Below are positions 38,893 to 47,996 of a stretch of 64,000 bases of DNA, one piece after another. The stretch is from Terriglobia bacterium (GTDB lineage: Bacteria > Acidobacteriota > Terriglobia > Terriglobales > Acidobacteriaceae): the NCBI GenBank assembly GCA_020073215.1, contig JAIQFO010000002.1, forward strand, positions 124,001 to 188,000. The letters are read 5' to 3'. The notes under the pieces were generated by a model. It worked only from the letters and a program-made list of their open reading frames with translations, had not been told where the DNA came from and did no database searches. Positions within the stretch are counted from its first letter, which is position 1; the number at the start of each line of letters is the position of its first letter. A program made the position numbers and the translations under genes.

Positions 38893-40050
38893 ATGTTCAT
38901 GTTTGAAAAAGCGATCGTCGGAAGCCGCCGCTACTGGGTGTGGCTCCTGATTCTGGCAGGGATCATCCTGGCCGGCTTTCTCGCCTACTTGCGACAGTTG
39001 ACGTACGGCTTGGGTATCACCGGGTTGAGCCGCGACGTGACCTGGGGCCTCTACATCGCCCAGTTCACATTCTTTGTGGGAGTGGCGGCGTCGGCGGTCA
39101 TGGTCGTGCTCCCTTACTACCTGCACGACTACAAACAATTCGGCCGCATCACCCTGCTCGGCGAATTCCTGGCCGTCGGCGCCGTAACCATGTGCATGCT
39201 GTTCATCTTTGTCGACATGGGCCAGCCCACCAGAGTGCTCAACGTCATGCGTTATCCCACCCCCTGGTCGCTGATGTTCTGGGACATGATTTCTCTGGGC
39301 GGCTATCTGGTGCTGAACGCGCTGATTTCGCTGGTCATGCTCAACTCGGAACGCCAAGGCGTTTCGCCTCCCCACTGGATCAAGCCCATCGTCATCCTCT
39401 CTATTCCCTGGGCGGTCAGCATTCACACCGTCACCGCATTCCTCTATAGCGGGTTGCCCGGCCGGCCTTTCTGGATGACCGCGGTACTGGCGCCGCGCTT
39501 CCTGGCATCTGCATTTTCCTCCGGACCGGCGCTGCTGATTCTGCTTTGCCTGGTGTTGAAGAAGGTAGCTCGGTTCGATGCGGGCCGCGAGGCCATTGAC
39601 CAGCTCGGCGTCATCGTTACTTATGCCATGGTGATCAACGTTTTCCTGGTTGGGATGGAATTCTTCACGTGTTTCTATAGCGGCATTCCCGAACACGTGG
39701 AACATTTTCGATACGTCTTCCTCGGGCTCGACGGCAACTATCACCTGGCGCCCTGGATGTGGCTATCGATCGCTCTCTCTCTATCCGCTCTGGTGCTGCT
39801 GCTAGTTCCGAAATGGCGGCACAACCCCCGTCTGCTGCCCGTGGCTTGCGTTTTCGTTTTTGTCTCGCTCTGGTTGGATAAGGGGCTGGGGTTGATCGTC
39901 GGCGGCTTTACGCCTTCCCCGTTCGGCGCCATCACTACTTACACGCCGACCTGGCCTGAGGCCACGATCGCTCTGGGCGTCTGGGGCATCGGAGCCTTGA
40001 TCATCACCGTGTTGTACAAGATTGCGCTTTCTGTACGGGAGGCCCACTGA
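38893..40050 (+). CDS. dsrP: DsrP, NrfD-like membrane subunit
   Basis: NrfD-type multi-TM protein (GLGITGLSRDVTWGLYIAQFTFFVGVAASAVMVVLPYYLHDYKQFG), following dsrO. Confidence 0.93.
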   Translation: MFMFEKAIVGSRRYWVWLLILAGIILAGFLAYLRQLTYGLGITGLSRDVTWGLYIAQFTFFVGVAASAVMVVLPYYLHDYKQFGRITLLGEFLAVGAVTMCMLFIFVDMGQPTRVLNVMRYPTPWSLMFWDMISLGGYLVLNALISLVMLNSERQGVSPPHWIKPIVILSIPWAVSIHTVTAFLYSGLPGRPFWMTAVLAPRFLASAFSSGPALLILLCLVLKKVARFDAGREAIDQLGVIVTYAMVINVFLVGMEFFTCFYSGIPEHVEHFRYVFLGLDGNYHLAPWMWLSIALSLSALVLLLVPKWRHNPRLLPVACVFVFVSLWLDKGLGLIVGGFTPSPFGAITTYTPTWPEATIALGVWGIGALIITVLYKIALSVREAH

Positions 40051-40080
40051 CGGACCTCAACTCCGTTTTGGAGGCATGTC

Positions 40081-41586
40081 ATGCCAACTCTGCTCGAAGA
40101 AGCGCCGGTAAAGCACGCGCCCCCTCCCCTGCCAGATACAGCCACGTTGCAGTCGCCGGGGATGAGTGAGGATTGGTTGGCGCTCTGCATCGGCTTGTTC
40201 GTCTTCGTGCTGTCACTCGGCTTGTTGTTCGGCAAGGACGTCCTGGGTTGGGCCGTGACCACTTCGGTCTGGACGATTCCCGGCAAGGCCCTTGCGCCCT
40301 TTTCCAAGACCTACGCCACCCTGCCGCCGCTGGCTTCGCTGGTCGCAACCTACCTCTTCATGCTGGTGGTGATGTCGGTGGGGGCAAAGCTGCTGCGCGC
40401 CGACCTGAAACGCTTCGCCTTCGGATTTACCGTCGTGTTCGCGCTCAGCTATCTGTGCTGGTTTCTGGGGAGCTGGGCGTACATTGCGGCCACCCCGGAC
40501 AAGCGCGGTGCGCTCAAGATTCCATGGTCGCTTAACTTGACGAACGAGTCGGGATTCATTATCGCCCTCCTGGCCGGACTGATTGTCGGTAACTGTTCGA
40601 CGCGAGCGTGCAACGTTCTCAAAGAAGCGATCCGGCCTGAACTCTACATCAAGACCGCCATCGTGATCCTCGGCGGATTCTTGGGGATCGCGGCGCTCGA
40701 ACAGCGGGCGCTGGCGACTTCGGTGATGTTCCGCGGAGCCTGCGCCATCATCGAGGCTTACCTGATTTACTGGCCGATCGTGTACTTCGTCTCGCGACGC
40801 TACTTCGGTTTCAGTCGCGAATGGGCCGCACCTTTGGCGTCCGGCATATCGATTTGCGGTGTGTCCGCCGCGATCGCGACCGGCAGCGCCATTCGAGCGC
40901 GCCCCATCGTCCCCATCATGGTTTCCTCGCTGGTCGTGATCTTTGCCGTGGTGGAACTGCTGTTTCTACCCTTTGTCGCCCAGCACTTTCTCTACGGACA
41001 ACCCATGGTGGCGGGCGCGTGGATGGGTCTGGCGGTGAAAACCGATGGCGCGGCGGTGGCCAGCGGCGCCATTACCGATTCACTCATCCGCGCCAAAGCG
41101 CTAGCTGTTTCCGGCATTGCCTACCAGCCCGGATGGATCATGGGCGTCAGCGCCACAGTCAAAGTCTTCATCGACATTTTCATTGGCGTCTGGGCCTTTG
41201 TTCTAGCTTGGGTGTGGGCGGCCAAGATCGAACCGCGCGCGGGCGAGAAAGTTCGGGCGCGCGAAATCTGGCAGCGCTTCCCGAAGTTCATCCTGGGCTA
41301 CGTTGTCACCTTCGGCGTCGTGTTAGCCCTCGGAGCGGCCATGCCCACATTGGTCCCGAAAATCAAGGCATCCATGGGCCAGGCCAACGTATTCCGCGCC
41401 ATCTTTTTTGTGATGACCTTCTTTGCCATTGGAACGCTGTCCAACTTCCGCAAGCTCTGGCAAGAAGGCATCGCCAAGCTGGCGGCGGTTTATGTGCTGT
41501 GTTTGTTCGGATACATCATCTGGGTTGGGTTGCTCATCTCGTGGCTGTTCTTCCACGGGGTGCTGCCGCCAGTAGTGAAGGGGTGA
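40081..41586 (+). CDS. Putative sulfate exporter, YeiH/UPF0324-like family
   Basis: GLIVGNCSTRACNVLKEAIRPELYIKTAIVILGGFLGI; GISICGVSAAIATGSAIRARP; VAGAWMGLAVKTDGAAVASGAI. Confidence 0.7.
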   Translation: MPTLLEEAPVKHAPPPLPDTATLQSPGMSEDWLALCIGLFVFVLSLGLLFGKDVLGWAVTTSVWTIPGKALAPFSKTYATLPPLASLVATYLFMLVVMSVGAKLLRADLKRFAFGFTVVFALSYLCWFLGSWAYIAATPDKRGALKIPWSLNLTNESGFIIALLAGLIVGNCSTRACNVLKEAIRPELYIKTAIVILGGFLGIAALEQRALATSVMFRGACAIIEAYLIYWPIVYFVSRRYFGFSREWAAPLASGISICGVSAAIATGSAIRARPIVPIMVSSLVVIFAVVELLFLPFVAQHFLYGQPMVAGAWMGLAVKTDGAAVASGAITDSLIRAKALAVSGIAYQPGWIMGVSATVKVFIDIFIGVWAFVLAWVWAAKIEPRAGEKVRAREIWQRFPKFILGYVVTFGVVLALGAAMPTLVPKIKASMGQANVFRAIFFVMTFFAIGTLSNFRKLWQEGIAKLAAVYVLCLFGYIIWVGLLISWLFFHGVLPPVVKG

Positions 41587-41590
41587 GCTT

Positions 41591-41743
41591 ATGACCGAAC
41601 CTCGTTTATTGGACGAACTGCAGAAGATGGAAAAGGAGTATGAACCCCTGCTTCCGATTGAGAAAAAGTTGATCTGGTACACGTTCGCAACCGGGATCGT
41701 GCTGTTGGCAGCCATGGTGCTGATCAGCCGGGCGTTTGTGTAG
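41591..41743 (+). CDS. Small single-TM protein (50 aa) downstream of the YeiH-like gene; not in the supplied ORF track
   Basis: MTEPRLLDELQKMEKEYEPLLPIEKKLIWYTFATGIVLLAAMVLISRAFV*, translated from the window; 4 nt after the upstream stop. Confidence 0.6.
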   Translation: MTEPRLLDELQKMEKEYEPLLPIEKKLIWYTFATGIVLLAAMVLISRAFV

Positions 41744-41769
41744 GAAGTGATGGCGGGAAGAGAGAAATC

Positions 41770-42585
41770 ATGACGCAAGTTGGCAAAGTCTATTTGGTCG
41801 GTGCGGGGCCGGGTGACCCTGACCTGATGACGGTCAAGGCGGCGCGCCTGTTGAGAAGGGGCGACGTCATCGTATACGACCGCCTGGTGCAAGAAAAAGT
41901 CCTCGCCCTGGCGAAGGCATCCTCGGAAAAGATTTTCATGGGCAAGGTTCTAGGCTGCCATTGTTCCCGGCAAGACGAAATCCACCAGTTGCTGGTCGCG
42001 AAGGCGCGCGAAGGCAAGACCGTTATTCGGCTCAAGGGTGGCGATCCCTTCTTGTTTGGCCGTGGCGGCGAAGAAATCGAATATCTGGCCGAGCACGGCA
42101 TACCGTTTGAAGTCGTCCCCGGAGTCTCTTCGTGTCTGTCGGCGCCGTTGAGCGCCAACATTGCCGTAACCCACCGCGAAGCGTCGTCGGCGGTGGCGAT
42201 CGTGACCGGCCACAACGCCATCGGAAATCACGAGCGCCTGGACTGGCAGGCGCTGAGCCGGATCGACACCGTGGTCTTTCTCATGGGCGTGCACAACGTG
42301 GATACCATCGCCCAGAAGCTGATCGCCGCCGGCCGGTCCGCCGACACTCCGGCCGCTATGATCCAAACCGCCTTTTGGGACGGTTCCCAAGTCGTCTCGG
42401 GTACGCTCCAGAACATCGCCGCCGAAGTACGCCGCGCGGCCGTCGAACCGCCGGCCACGCTGGTGGTGGGTGAGGTTGTCCGCCTGCGTGACAAGCTCAA
42501 GCGCCTCATGGCATCCAACTATGTGAAGTTCGAAAACAAAGATTCAGAAAACCAGAATCAGGAAAAGGAAGAGGTACAAGTATGA
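41770..42585 (+). CDS. cobA: Uroporphyrinogen-III C-methyltransferase
   Basis: VYLVGAGPGDPDLMTVKAARLLRRGDVIVYDRLV; VIRLKGGDPFLFGRGGEEIEYLAEHGIPFEVVPGVSS. Confidence 0.95.
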   Translation: MTQVGKVYLVGAGPGDPDLMTVKAARLLRRGDVIVYDRLVQEKVLALAKASSEKIFMGKVLGCHCSRQDEIHQLLVAKAREGKTVIRLKGGDPFLFGRGGEEIEYLAEHGIPFEVVPGVSSCLSAPLSANIAVTHREASSAVAIVTGHNAIGNHERLDWQALSRIDTVVFLMGVHNVDTIAQKLIAAGRSADTPAAMIQTAFWDGSQVVSGTLQNIAAEVRRAAVEPPATLVVGEVVRLRDKLKRLMASNYVKFENKDSENQNQEKEEVQV

Positions 42586-42839
42586 CCGACGTTTCCACTG
42601 TTCCCATCGAGACCTTGGCTGAAGACATGTTCCAGTTGGTGACCGAGTGCGCCGGCAAGAAGAACCTCAAAGCCGGCGACCTGGCCAAAGCGATGATCGC
42701 GAAACATGGCGAGCAGGCGTGCAACAAAGACGACTGCAAAAAGGCGATTCGCATTCTCATCGACTCGGGCCGCTGCGTGTACGGCTATTTTGGCGGCTCT
42801 TTTATCCAACTGCCTCCCAAGGAAGGGACGACCCCGTAG
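42582..42839 (+). CDS. dsrD: DsrD, small winged-helix protein of reductive dsr systems
   Basis: 85 aa: DLAKAMIAKHGEQACNKDDCKKAIRILIDSGRCVYGYFGGSFIQLPPKEG. Confidence 0.9.
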   Translation: MTDVSTVPIETLAEDMFQLVTECAGKKNLKAGDLAKAMIAKHGEQACNKDDCKKAIRILIDSGRCVYGYFGGSFIQLPPKEGTTP

Positions 42840-42855
42840 TCTCAAGGGTCGCATT

Positions 42856-44256
42856 GTGAGCGAATTTCGCACACTTCCGCGCCTGCTGGTCGCCGGCATG
42901 TCCGGAGGCTCCGGCAAAACCCTGGTCGCCTTGGGACTGCTGCTCTCCCTCCGGCGCGCCGGGGTGCCAGTGCGTGCCTTCAAGAAGGGGCCCGACTACA
43001 TCGATGCCGCCTGGCTCAGTTGGGCCTCGGGACATGCGGCACGCAATCTCGACACCTACCTCATGGGCGCCGACACGATTCTTTCTTCGTTTGTCGATCA
43101 TGGATTGAGCGACGGAATCAACGTCATCGAGGGCGCGCGCGGGTTGTACGACGGCTTCGACGTCAACGGTTCCCACAGCAGCGCGGTGCTCAGCAAACAT
43201 CTCAAAACTCCTGTGGTCATCGTCGTAAACGCCGCCAAGGTAACCCGCACCGCGGCCGCCCATGTCCTCGGATGCCAGAAGCTCGATCCTGAAGTTCCCA
43301 TCCGGGGCGTGATCCTGAACAATGTGAATGGGCGCAGGCATGAACAGATTCTGCGCGGCTCCATCGAAGCAGTTTGTTCGATTCCGGTGGTCGGCGCAAT
43401 TCCCAAAGCAGCAGCCGGCCACCCGCTGCCCGAACGCCACTTGGGACTGATTCCGCCGGAAGAACATTCTGACCTGGAGGAACTCGGGCACGCTCTGCTC
43501 GAGGTCGTGGGGGACTTCATCGATCTGGATGCACTGGTGGCGATGGCGCGAAGCGCGGTCCCTCTCGAAGTCGTGGCGCGCGAAACCGCGCCGCTTCCCT
43601 CGGTCCGCGACGTCAAGATTGGATACCTCAAAGACTCCGCCTTCAGCTTTTACTATCCCGAGAACCTTGAAATGCTCGAGCGGGCGGGCGCGGAATTGAT
43701 TCCCATCTCGGCGCTCGAGGCTGCCGCCTTGCCCGGGGATCTCAACGCGCTCTACATCGGCGGCGGTTTTCCCGAGACTCACGCCGCCGCGCTGTCGGCG
43801 AATCGGACATTCCTCGGATCGCTGCGGCGAGCAGCGGAAGAAGGCCTCCCGATCTACGCGGAGTGCGGCGGGCTGATGCTGTTGTCGCGCGCCTTGACGT
43901 GGAAGGGCGCCCGATACGAGATGGCCGACGTGTTCCCATTCGAGGTCGAGGTCTCGGAAACCGCTCAGGGTCACGGCTACATCGAGTTGCAGGTGGACAC
44001 CGCGAATCCATTCTTTTCGACTGGAACCGCGCTACGCGGGCATGAATTTCACTACTCTCGCATCGCGCCGCAGTCCGACTGGACAGAGACCGCTTGCGAG
44101 GTGCGCCGAGGCACAGGGTGTTTTAAGGGCCGCGACGCCGCACTGATAAAGAATGTCTGGGCCGGCTATACCCACCTGCACGCGTTGGCCACGCCGCAGT
44201 GGGCGCAAGGTGTGATCGGTGCGGCCAGGAGCTTTGCCGTCCACCCCGTTCTCTAA
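42856..44256 (+). CDS. dsrN: DsrN, cobyrinate a,c-diamide synthase-like (siroheme amidation); likely GTG start
   Basis: LLVAGMSGGSGKTLVALGLLLSLRRAGVPVRAFKKGPDYIDAAWL; YAECGGLMLLSRAL. ORF track start 42706 overlaps dsrD; GTG at 42856 preferred. Confidence 0.88.
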   Translation: MSEFRTLPRLLVAGMSGGSGKTLVALGLLLSLRRAGVPVRAFKKGPDYIDAAWLSWASGHAARNLDTYLMGADTILSSFVDHGLSDGINVIEGARGLYDGFDVNGSHSSAVLSKHLKTPVVIVVNAAKVTRTAAAHVLGCQKLDPEVPIRGVILNNVNGRRHEQILRGSIEAVCSIPVVGAIPKAAAGHPLPERHLGLIPPEEHSDLEELGHALLEVVGDFIDLDALVAMARSAVPLEVVARETAPLPSVRDVKIGYLKDSAFSFYYPENLEMLERAGAELIPISALEAAALPGDLNALYIGGGFPETHAAALSANRTFLGSLRRAAEEGLPIYAECGGLMLLSRALTWKGARYEMADVFPFEVEVSETAQGHGYIELQVDTANPFFSTGTALRGHEFHYSRIAPQSDWTETACEVRRGTGCFKGRDAALIKNVWAGYTHLHALATPQWAQGVIGAARSFAVHPVL

Positions 44257-44289
44257 GGGCCAGCGCCGCCGAGGCTGGTCGAGAAACTT

Positions 44290-44730
44290 ATGAAGAGTTT
44301 TCTCCACACCGTCGACACGCTCAAGTCTTTCGAGGCTGCGGTCGAGGCCGTGGAGGCGAAGGTGGCGGAGCACAACTTCCGCGTGGTCAACACCTACGAT
44401 GTGGCGGCCACCTTGACCGAACAGGGGTTCCCGCGGAGTCCGCTGAAAATTATCGAAGTCTGCAATGCGCGCCTGGCCAGCGAGGCTCTGGAAAAGGACA
44501 TCAACGTCGCCCTCATGCTGCCCTGTCCGATCGCCGTTTACATCGAGGGTGGAAAAACTTTTATCAGCACGATGCGGCCGTCAGCTATGGTTGCGCTCTG
44601 CCCTGCCTCGGGTCTGGACCAAATCGCGGCCGAAGTTGAGAGAGTGGTCCTGCAGATTGTCGATGAGGCAGCCCGTGCCGGTTCCCTGCTTTCGGAAAGG
44701 GACCGAACTATTGTTGAGGCCGGAACTTAG
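44290..44730 (+). CDS. DUF302 family protein
   Basis: SFEAAVEAVEAKVAEHNFRVVNTYDV..KIIEVCNARLASEALEKDINVALMLPCPIAVY. Confidence 0.75.
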   Translation: MKSFLHTVDTLKSFEAAVEAVEAKVAEHNFRVVNTYDVAATLTEQGFPRSPLKIIEVCNARLASEALEKDINVALMLPCPIAVYIEGGKTFISTMRPSAMVALCPASGLDQIAAEVERVVLQIVDEAARAGSLLSERDRTIVEAGT

Positions 44731-44802
44731 GACAGTCTATACGGCACGGCTGAAAGCGGTGCCCTTCCCGACGCTCTCCAAACTCATCATGACGAATCCA
44801 GG

Positions 44803-45171
44803 CTAGGCCGGCGGCTTGGCGTTCGAGTAAGTCCCTAGCACAACTTCAACCCCGAATTTCTTCTCCAGCATAGTCTTTACCTCGTCATAGTCGAGGGGGC
44901 AGTTGCCGGTTTCCATGGCCGCTTTCATACACGTTCCCAAATGAAGAACCTCGATGTCGCGGCCCAAGTTCTTGGCCGTGTCGGTTAAGAGCTTGACGCG
45001 CGGCACGATCAAACCGGGACAGTCTCCACAATCGGTCATGGCGACCAGATCGATTTCGTCGTGTCGCGCGAATTCACCGTTCTTGTCGTGAATGCCCTTG
45101 TAGCAATTGGCGCAGGCAATGCAGGAGTGGTCTTTGATGCGCTTGCAGTATAGGATTGCGATTCTTGCCAT
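44803..45171 (-). CDS. CGGC-domain Cys-rich protein
   Basis: IAILYCKRIKDHSCIACANCYKGIHDKNGEFARHDEIDLVAMTDCGDCPGLIVPRVKLL. Confidence 0.75.
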   Translation of the reverse strand: MARIAILYCKRIKDHSCIACANCYKGIHDKNGEFARHDEIDLVAMTDCGDCPGLIVPRVKLLTDTAKNLGRDIEVLHLGTCMKAAMETGNCPLDYDEVKTMLEKKFGVEVVLGTYSNAKPPA

Positions 45172-45276
45172 AGTCTTCTCCTCCGAAAAACCGGCGCCCG
45201 CAGGCGCCTCCTAACACACAACTCACGGGGTGCCGAAGACACACCCTGATACACATCGGACTTGCACCAGCAACGG

Positions 45277-45657
45277 CTACCCGTGAAGCTTGATCCACGC
45301 CAGATATCCCGCAAGCACCAGGCCGAACGCGGCGAGGAGCAGCGCGGAGACGTCAATGGTGAGGCTCGGGGGCTCGAAGGTTCCGCGGTCGATTTGGTCC
45401 CGGGTCTGGTGATAGCGCATGTGGCCGGCGAGAATCGCCAGCACGCCGGCGACGATCGCGACCATGCCCAGCCATGCGGTTAAGCCCGGCGTGGGAGCTA
45501 CCGCTTTCCCTTCAAACTGCAGAATCTCCTGCAGCGCGATGGAGAAGCGGCCGACGGCAAATCCGAACACGATCGTGGCCACGCCCGTGCGCAACCACGC
45601 CAGGAACGTCCGTTCATTGGCAAGGTGGTCGCGGGCGCGGTTGGGGTTGTCGGTCAT
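45277..45657 (-). CDS. DUF202 (YidH-like) membrane protein
   Basis: RDHLANERTFLAWLRTGVATIVFGFAVGRF. Start trimmed to the ATG at 45657. Confidence 0.85.
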   Translation of the reverse strand: MTDNPNRARDHLANERTFLAWLRTGVATIVFGFAVGRFSIALQEILQFEGKAVAPTPGLTAWLGMVAIVAGVLAILAGHMRYHQTRDQIDRGTFEPPSLTIDVSALLLAAFGLVLAGYLAWIKLHG

Positions 45658-45746
45658 GCGGCAAATGGACTGGTCACGATTTCGCAAGACCAAGCAATGG
45701 TCACCCCTGTCGATATGCAGTTTCGGTCCCGCCAGAAGAGCTGTCT

Positions 45747-45772
45747 GTGAGCATGATCACGCAGGTTTGTGC
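45747..45772 (+). promoter_or_regulatory. Tripartite motif site S6: GTGA-GCATGA-TCAC-GCAGGTTT-GTGC (11/12)
   Basis: Read directly; exactly 40 bp before S7. Confidence 0.5.
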
Positions 45773-45786
45773 GGACTGTCGCCGTG

Positions 45787-45812
45787 GTGACCGCGATCAC
45801 ACAAAGGTGTGA
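45787..45812 (+). promoter_or_regulatory. Tripartite motif site S7: GTGA-CCGCGA-TCAC-ACAAAGGT-GTGA (12/12)
   Basis: Read directly; between divergent DUF202 and ribA. Confidence 0.6.
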
Positions 45813-45897
45813 CCCCTCCCCCGGACGGCGGGCAGATACGCCTCTACAATTCATAAATAGAGGCCTTGATCATGGAACCTCGTGGAGCCGCCCGGCA

Positions 45898-46521
45898 ATG
45901 ATCCCTGCATTCCCTGCCCCCGTTCAACAGGTTGCGTCCGTGGATTTTCCCACCCAGTGGGGAAAGTTCCGAATGGTCGGGTTCGAGCGAGATCTGTCCC
46001 AGAACGGATGGTCTCGGCGGGAGAGTGCCCTAGCTTTGCTCATGGGCGACATTAAGACCAAGCCACCGCTTTTGAGAATCCATTCGCAGTGTCTCACCGG
46101 CGATACCCTCGGCTCCCTGCGCTGCGACTGCGGCCAGCAATTGCACATGTCATTTTCCATGATCGCGCGCGAAGGCGCGGGGATTCTGATCTACGAAGAG
46201 CAGGAGGGACGTGGGATCGGATTGAGGGCGAAACTGGAGGCCTACCAACTACAGGACCTGGGCCACGACACGGTCGAGGCGAACGAGGGACTCGGGCTCA
46301 AGGCCGATTACCGCGACTTCCGTCTGCCGGCGGAGATTCTACGGCAACTGGGAGTGTCCGCGGTTCGTTTGATTTCGAACAATCCGGACAAGATCGCGGC
46401 CTTGGAAGACGCAGGCATCACGGTTGTGGAGCGGGTTCCGTGCGAAGCGGGCCCGAATCCGAATGCGCTCAGATATTTGAAGACCAAGAAAGACAAGCTT
46501 GGTCAGCTATTGACGTTGTGA
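45898..46521 (+). CDS. ribA: GTP cyclohydrolase II (stand-alone)
   Basis: IHSQCLTGDTLGSLRCDCGQQL, ILIYEEQEGRGIGLRAKLEAYQLQDLGHDTVEANEGLGLKADYRDF. Start ATG at 45898. Confidence 0.93.
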   Translation: MIPAFPAPVQQVASVDFPTQWGKFRMVGFERDLSQNGWSRRESALALLMGDIKTKPPLLRIHSQCLTGDTLGSLRCDCGQQLHMSFSMIAREGAGILIYEEQEGRGIGLRAKLEAYQLQDLGHDTVEANEGLGLKADYRDFRLPAEILRQLGVSAVRLISNNPDKIAALEDAGITVVERVPCEAGPNPNALRYLKTKKDKLGQLLTL

Positions 46522-46627
46522 GGACGCGGCGTCCGGACGTTTTCAGCGCGCGTTCCGCAGCTTGTGGTGAAGGTCGGAGAGCAGTTCACGACCCTAGCCT
46601 TAATGAATTGCTATCGTGGGAATGAAT

Positions 46628-46706
46628 TGTCATCCTGAGCGAAGCGAAGGACTTGTTTTCCTCTGCTGCTGAAAGAAGCAGGTCCTTCGCTTCGCTCAGG
46701 ATGACA
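46628..46706. repeat. REP-like element: perfect 25-bp inverted repeat TGTCATCCTGAGCGAAGCGAAGGAC ... GTCCTTCGCTTCGCTCAGGATGACA
   Basis: Read directly; right-arm copy at 59772-59796, partial copy at 55065-55127. Confidence 0.85.
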
Positions 46707-46772
46707 AACTTTAGCAAAGAGAGTTTCAAGAAGAACGTGCTCTCGCATTCATAGGTTCCTAGGATTGCAACT

Positions 46773-47966
46773 ATGACTTCCAACCCAATTTTTACCGATG
46801 TGCAAACCGCGCTCTCGGAGCTTCGCGCCGGTCGAATGATTGTGGTCTGCGACGACGAAGACCGCGAAAACGAAGGCGATCTGACGATGGCGGCGGAAAA
46901 GGTCACTCCCGAAGCCATCAACTTCATGGCCAAGCACGGTCGCGGCCTGGTTTGTCTGGCGCTTCCGCCGGAGCGTCTCGACTACCTGCGACTGCCGCAG
47001 ATGAGCGCGCAAAACACCTCGCAGTTCGGTACGGCCTTTACGGAGTCGATCGACGCGATTGGCCGCGGGGTGACGACCGGTATCTCCGCCCAAGATCGCG
47101 CCAACACGATTCTCGCCGCCATCGATCCGGCAACGCGCCCCGCCGACCTGGCGCACCCGGGCCACGTGTTCCCTTTGCGCGCGCGCAAAGGCGGCGTGCT
47201 CGTGCGCGGAGGACAGACGGAAGCGTCGGTCGATCTCACGCGATTGGCCGGGTTGGTGCCCGCGGGCGTGATCTGCGAGATCATGAACGATGACGGCACC
47301 ATGGCTCGCGTTCCTGACCTGGCGAAGTTCTGTCAGCAACACCAATTGAAGATGCTGACGGTCGCCGAACTGATTCGCTACCGCATGGCGCACGAACGGT
47401 TGATTCATCGGGTGGGTGAATCGAACCTTCAGACCCGGCATGGCTCGTTCCGGATGCTTGCGTATGAATGCCAGGTCGATGGTGAATCGCACGTGGCCCT
47501 GGTCTGCGGTGATGTGGAGCACAGCGATCGCCCGGTGCTGGTGCGCATGCATCGTCACTGCCTGGTAAGCGACCTGTTTGGCAGCACCGAATGCCAGTGC
47601 GGCGCGGCCCTGCGCGGATCGCTCGAACAAATCGCGCGCGCCGGCGCGGGGGCCCTGATTTACCTTCACCAGAATTCACTCGGGTTCAAAGTTGAAGATA
47701 AGAGTCTGGCGTTTCACCGGGAACTGCCCAACCTCGCTTCTCTCGAAGACCAGCGGCGGCACCAGCGCGAGATCGGAATCGGTGCGCAGATCTTGTTGGA
47801 TTTGAATTTACGGCGCGTGCGCTTGCTCACTAACCATCCCCGCCGTGTGCTGGGTCTGGAAGGCTACGGCATTGAAATCGTCGATCAAGTCGCGATCCCG
47901 GCGGAATCAGGCGCCGCCGGTCAAGGGGATGGTTCCGGGTTTCGTCCCGCGGTAGCGCTGACCTGA
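46773..47966 (+). CDS. ribBA: 3,4-dihydroxy-2-butanone-4-phosphate synthase fused to a degenerate GTP cyclohydrolase II domain
   Basis: [46 protein letters not shown]-terminal RibA domain retains [16 protein letters not shown] but lacks EGRGIGL/RDF. Confidence 0.88.
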   Translation: MTSNPIFTDVQTALSELRAGRMIVVCDDEDRENEGDLTMAAEKVTPEAINFMAKHGRGLVCLALPPERLDYLRLPQMSAQNTSQFGTAFTESIDAIGRGVTTGISAQDRANTILAAIDPATRPADLAHPGHVFPLRARKGGVLVRGGQTEASVDLTRLAGLVPAGVICEIMNDDGTMARVPDLAKFCQQHQLKMLTVAELIRYRMAHERLIHRVGESNLQTRHGSFRMLAYECQVDGESHVALVCGDVEHSDRPVLVRMHRHCLVSDLFGSTECQCGAALRGSLEQIARAGAGALIYLHQNSLGFKVEDKSLAFHRELPNLASLEDQRRHQREIGIGAQILLDLNLRRVRLLTNHPRRVLGLEGYGIEIVDQVAIPAESGAAGQGDGSGFRPAVALT

Positions 47967-47996
47967 GTACGAAAGCAGCCACGGAATTCCGCGCCT

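Noticed and set aside
42802-43974. 390-aa minus-strand ORF
   Set aside because: Antisense to dsrN, which has clear CbiA motifs.
29821-44256. Sulfur-oxidising (reverse Dsr) locus, suggested by dsrL
   Set aside because: dsrD is present together with qmoABC, and no dsrEFH is seen; a reductive role is more likely, though DsrAB phylogeny is needed.
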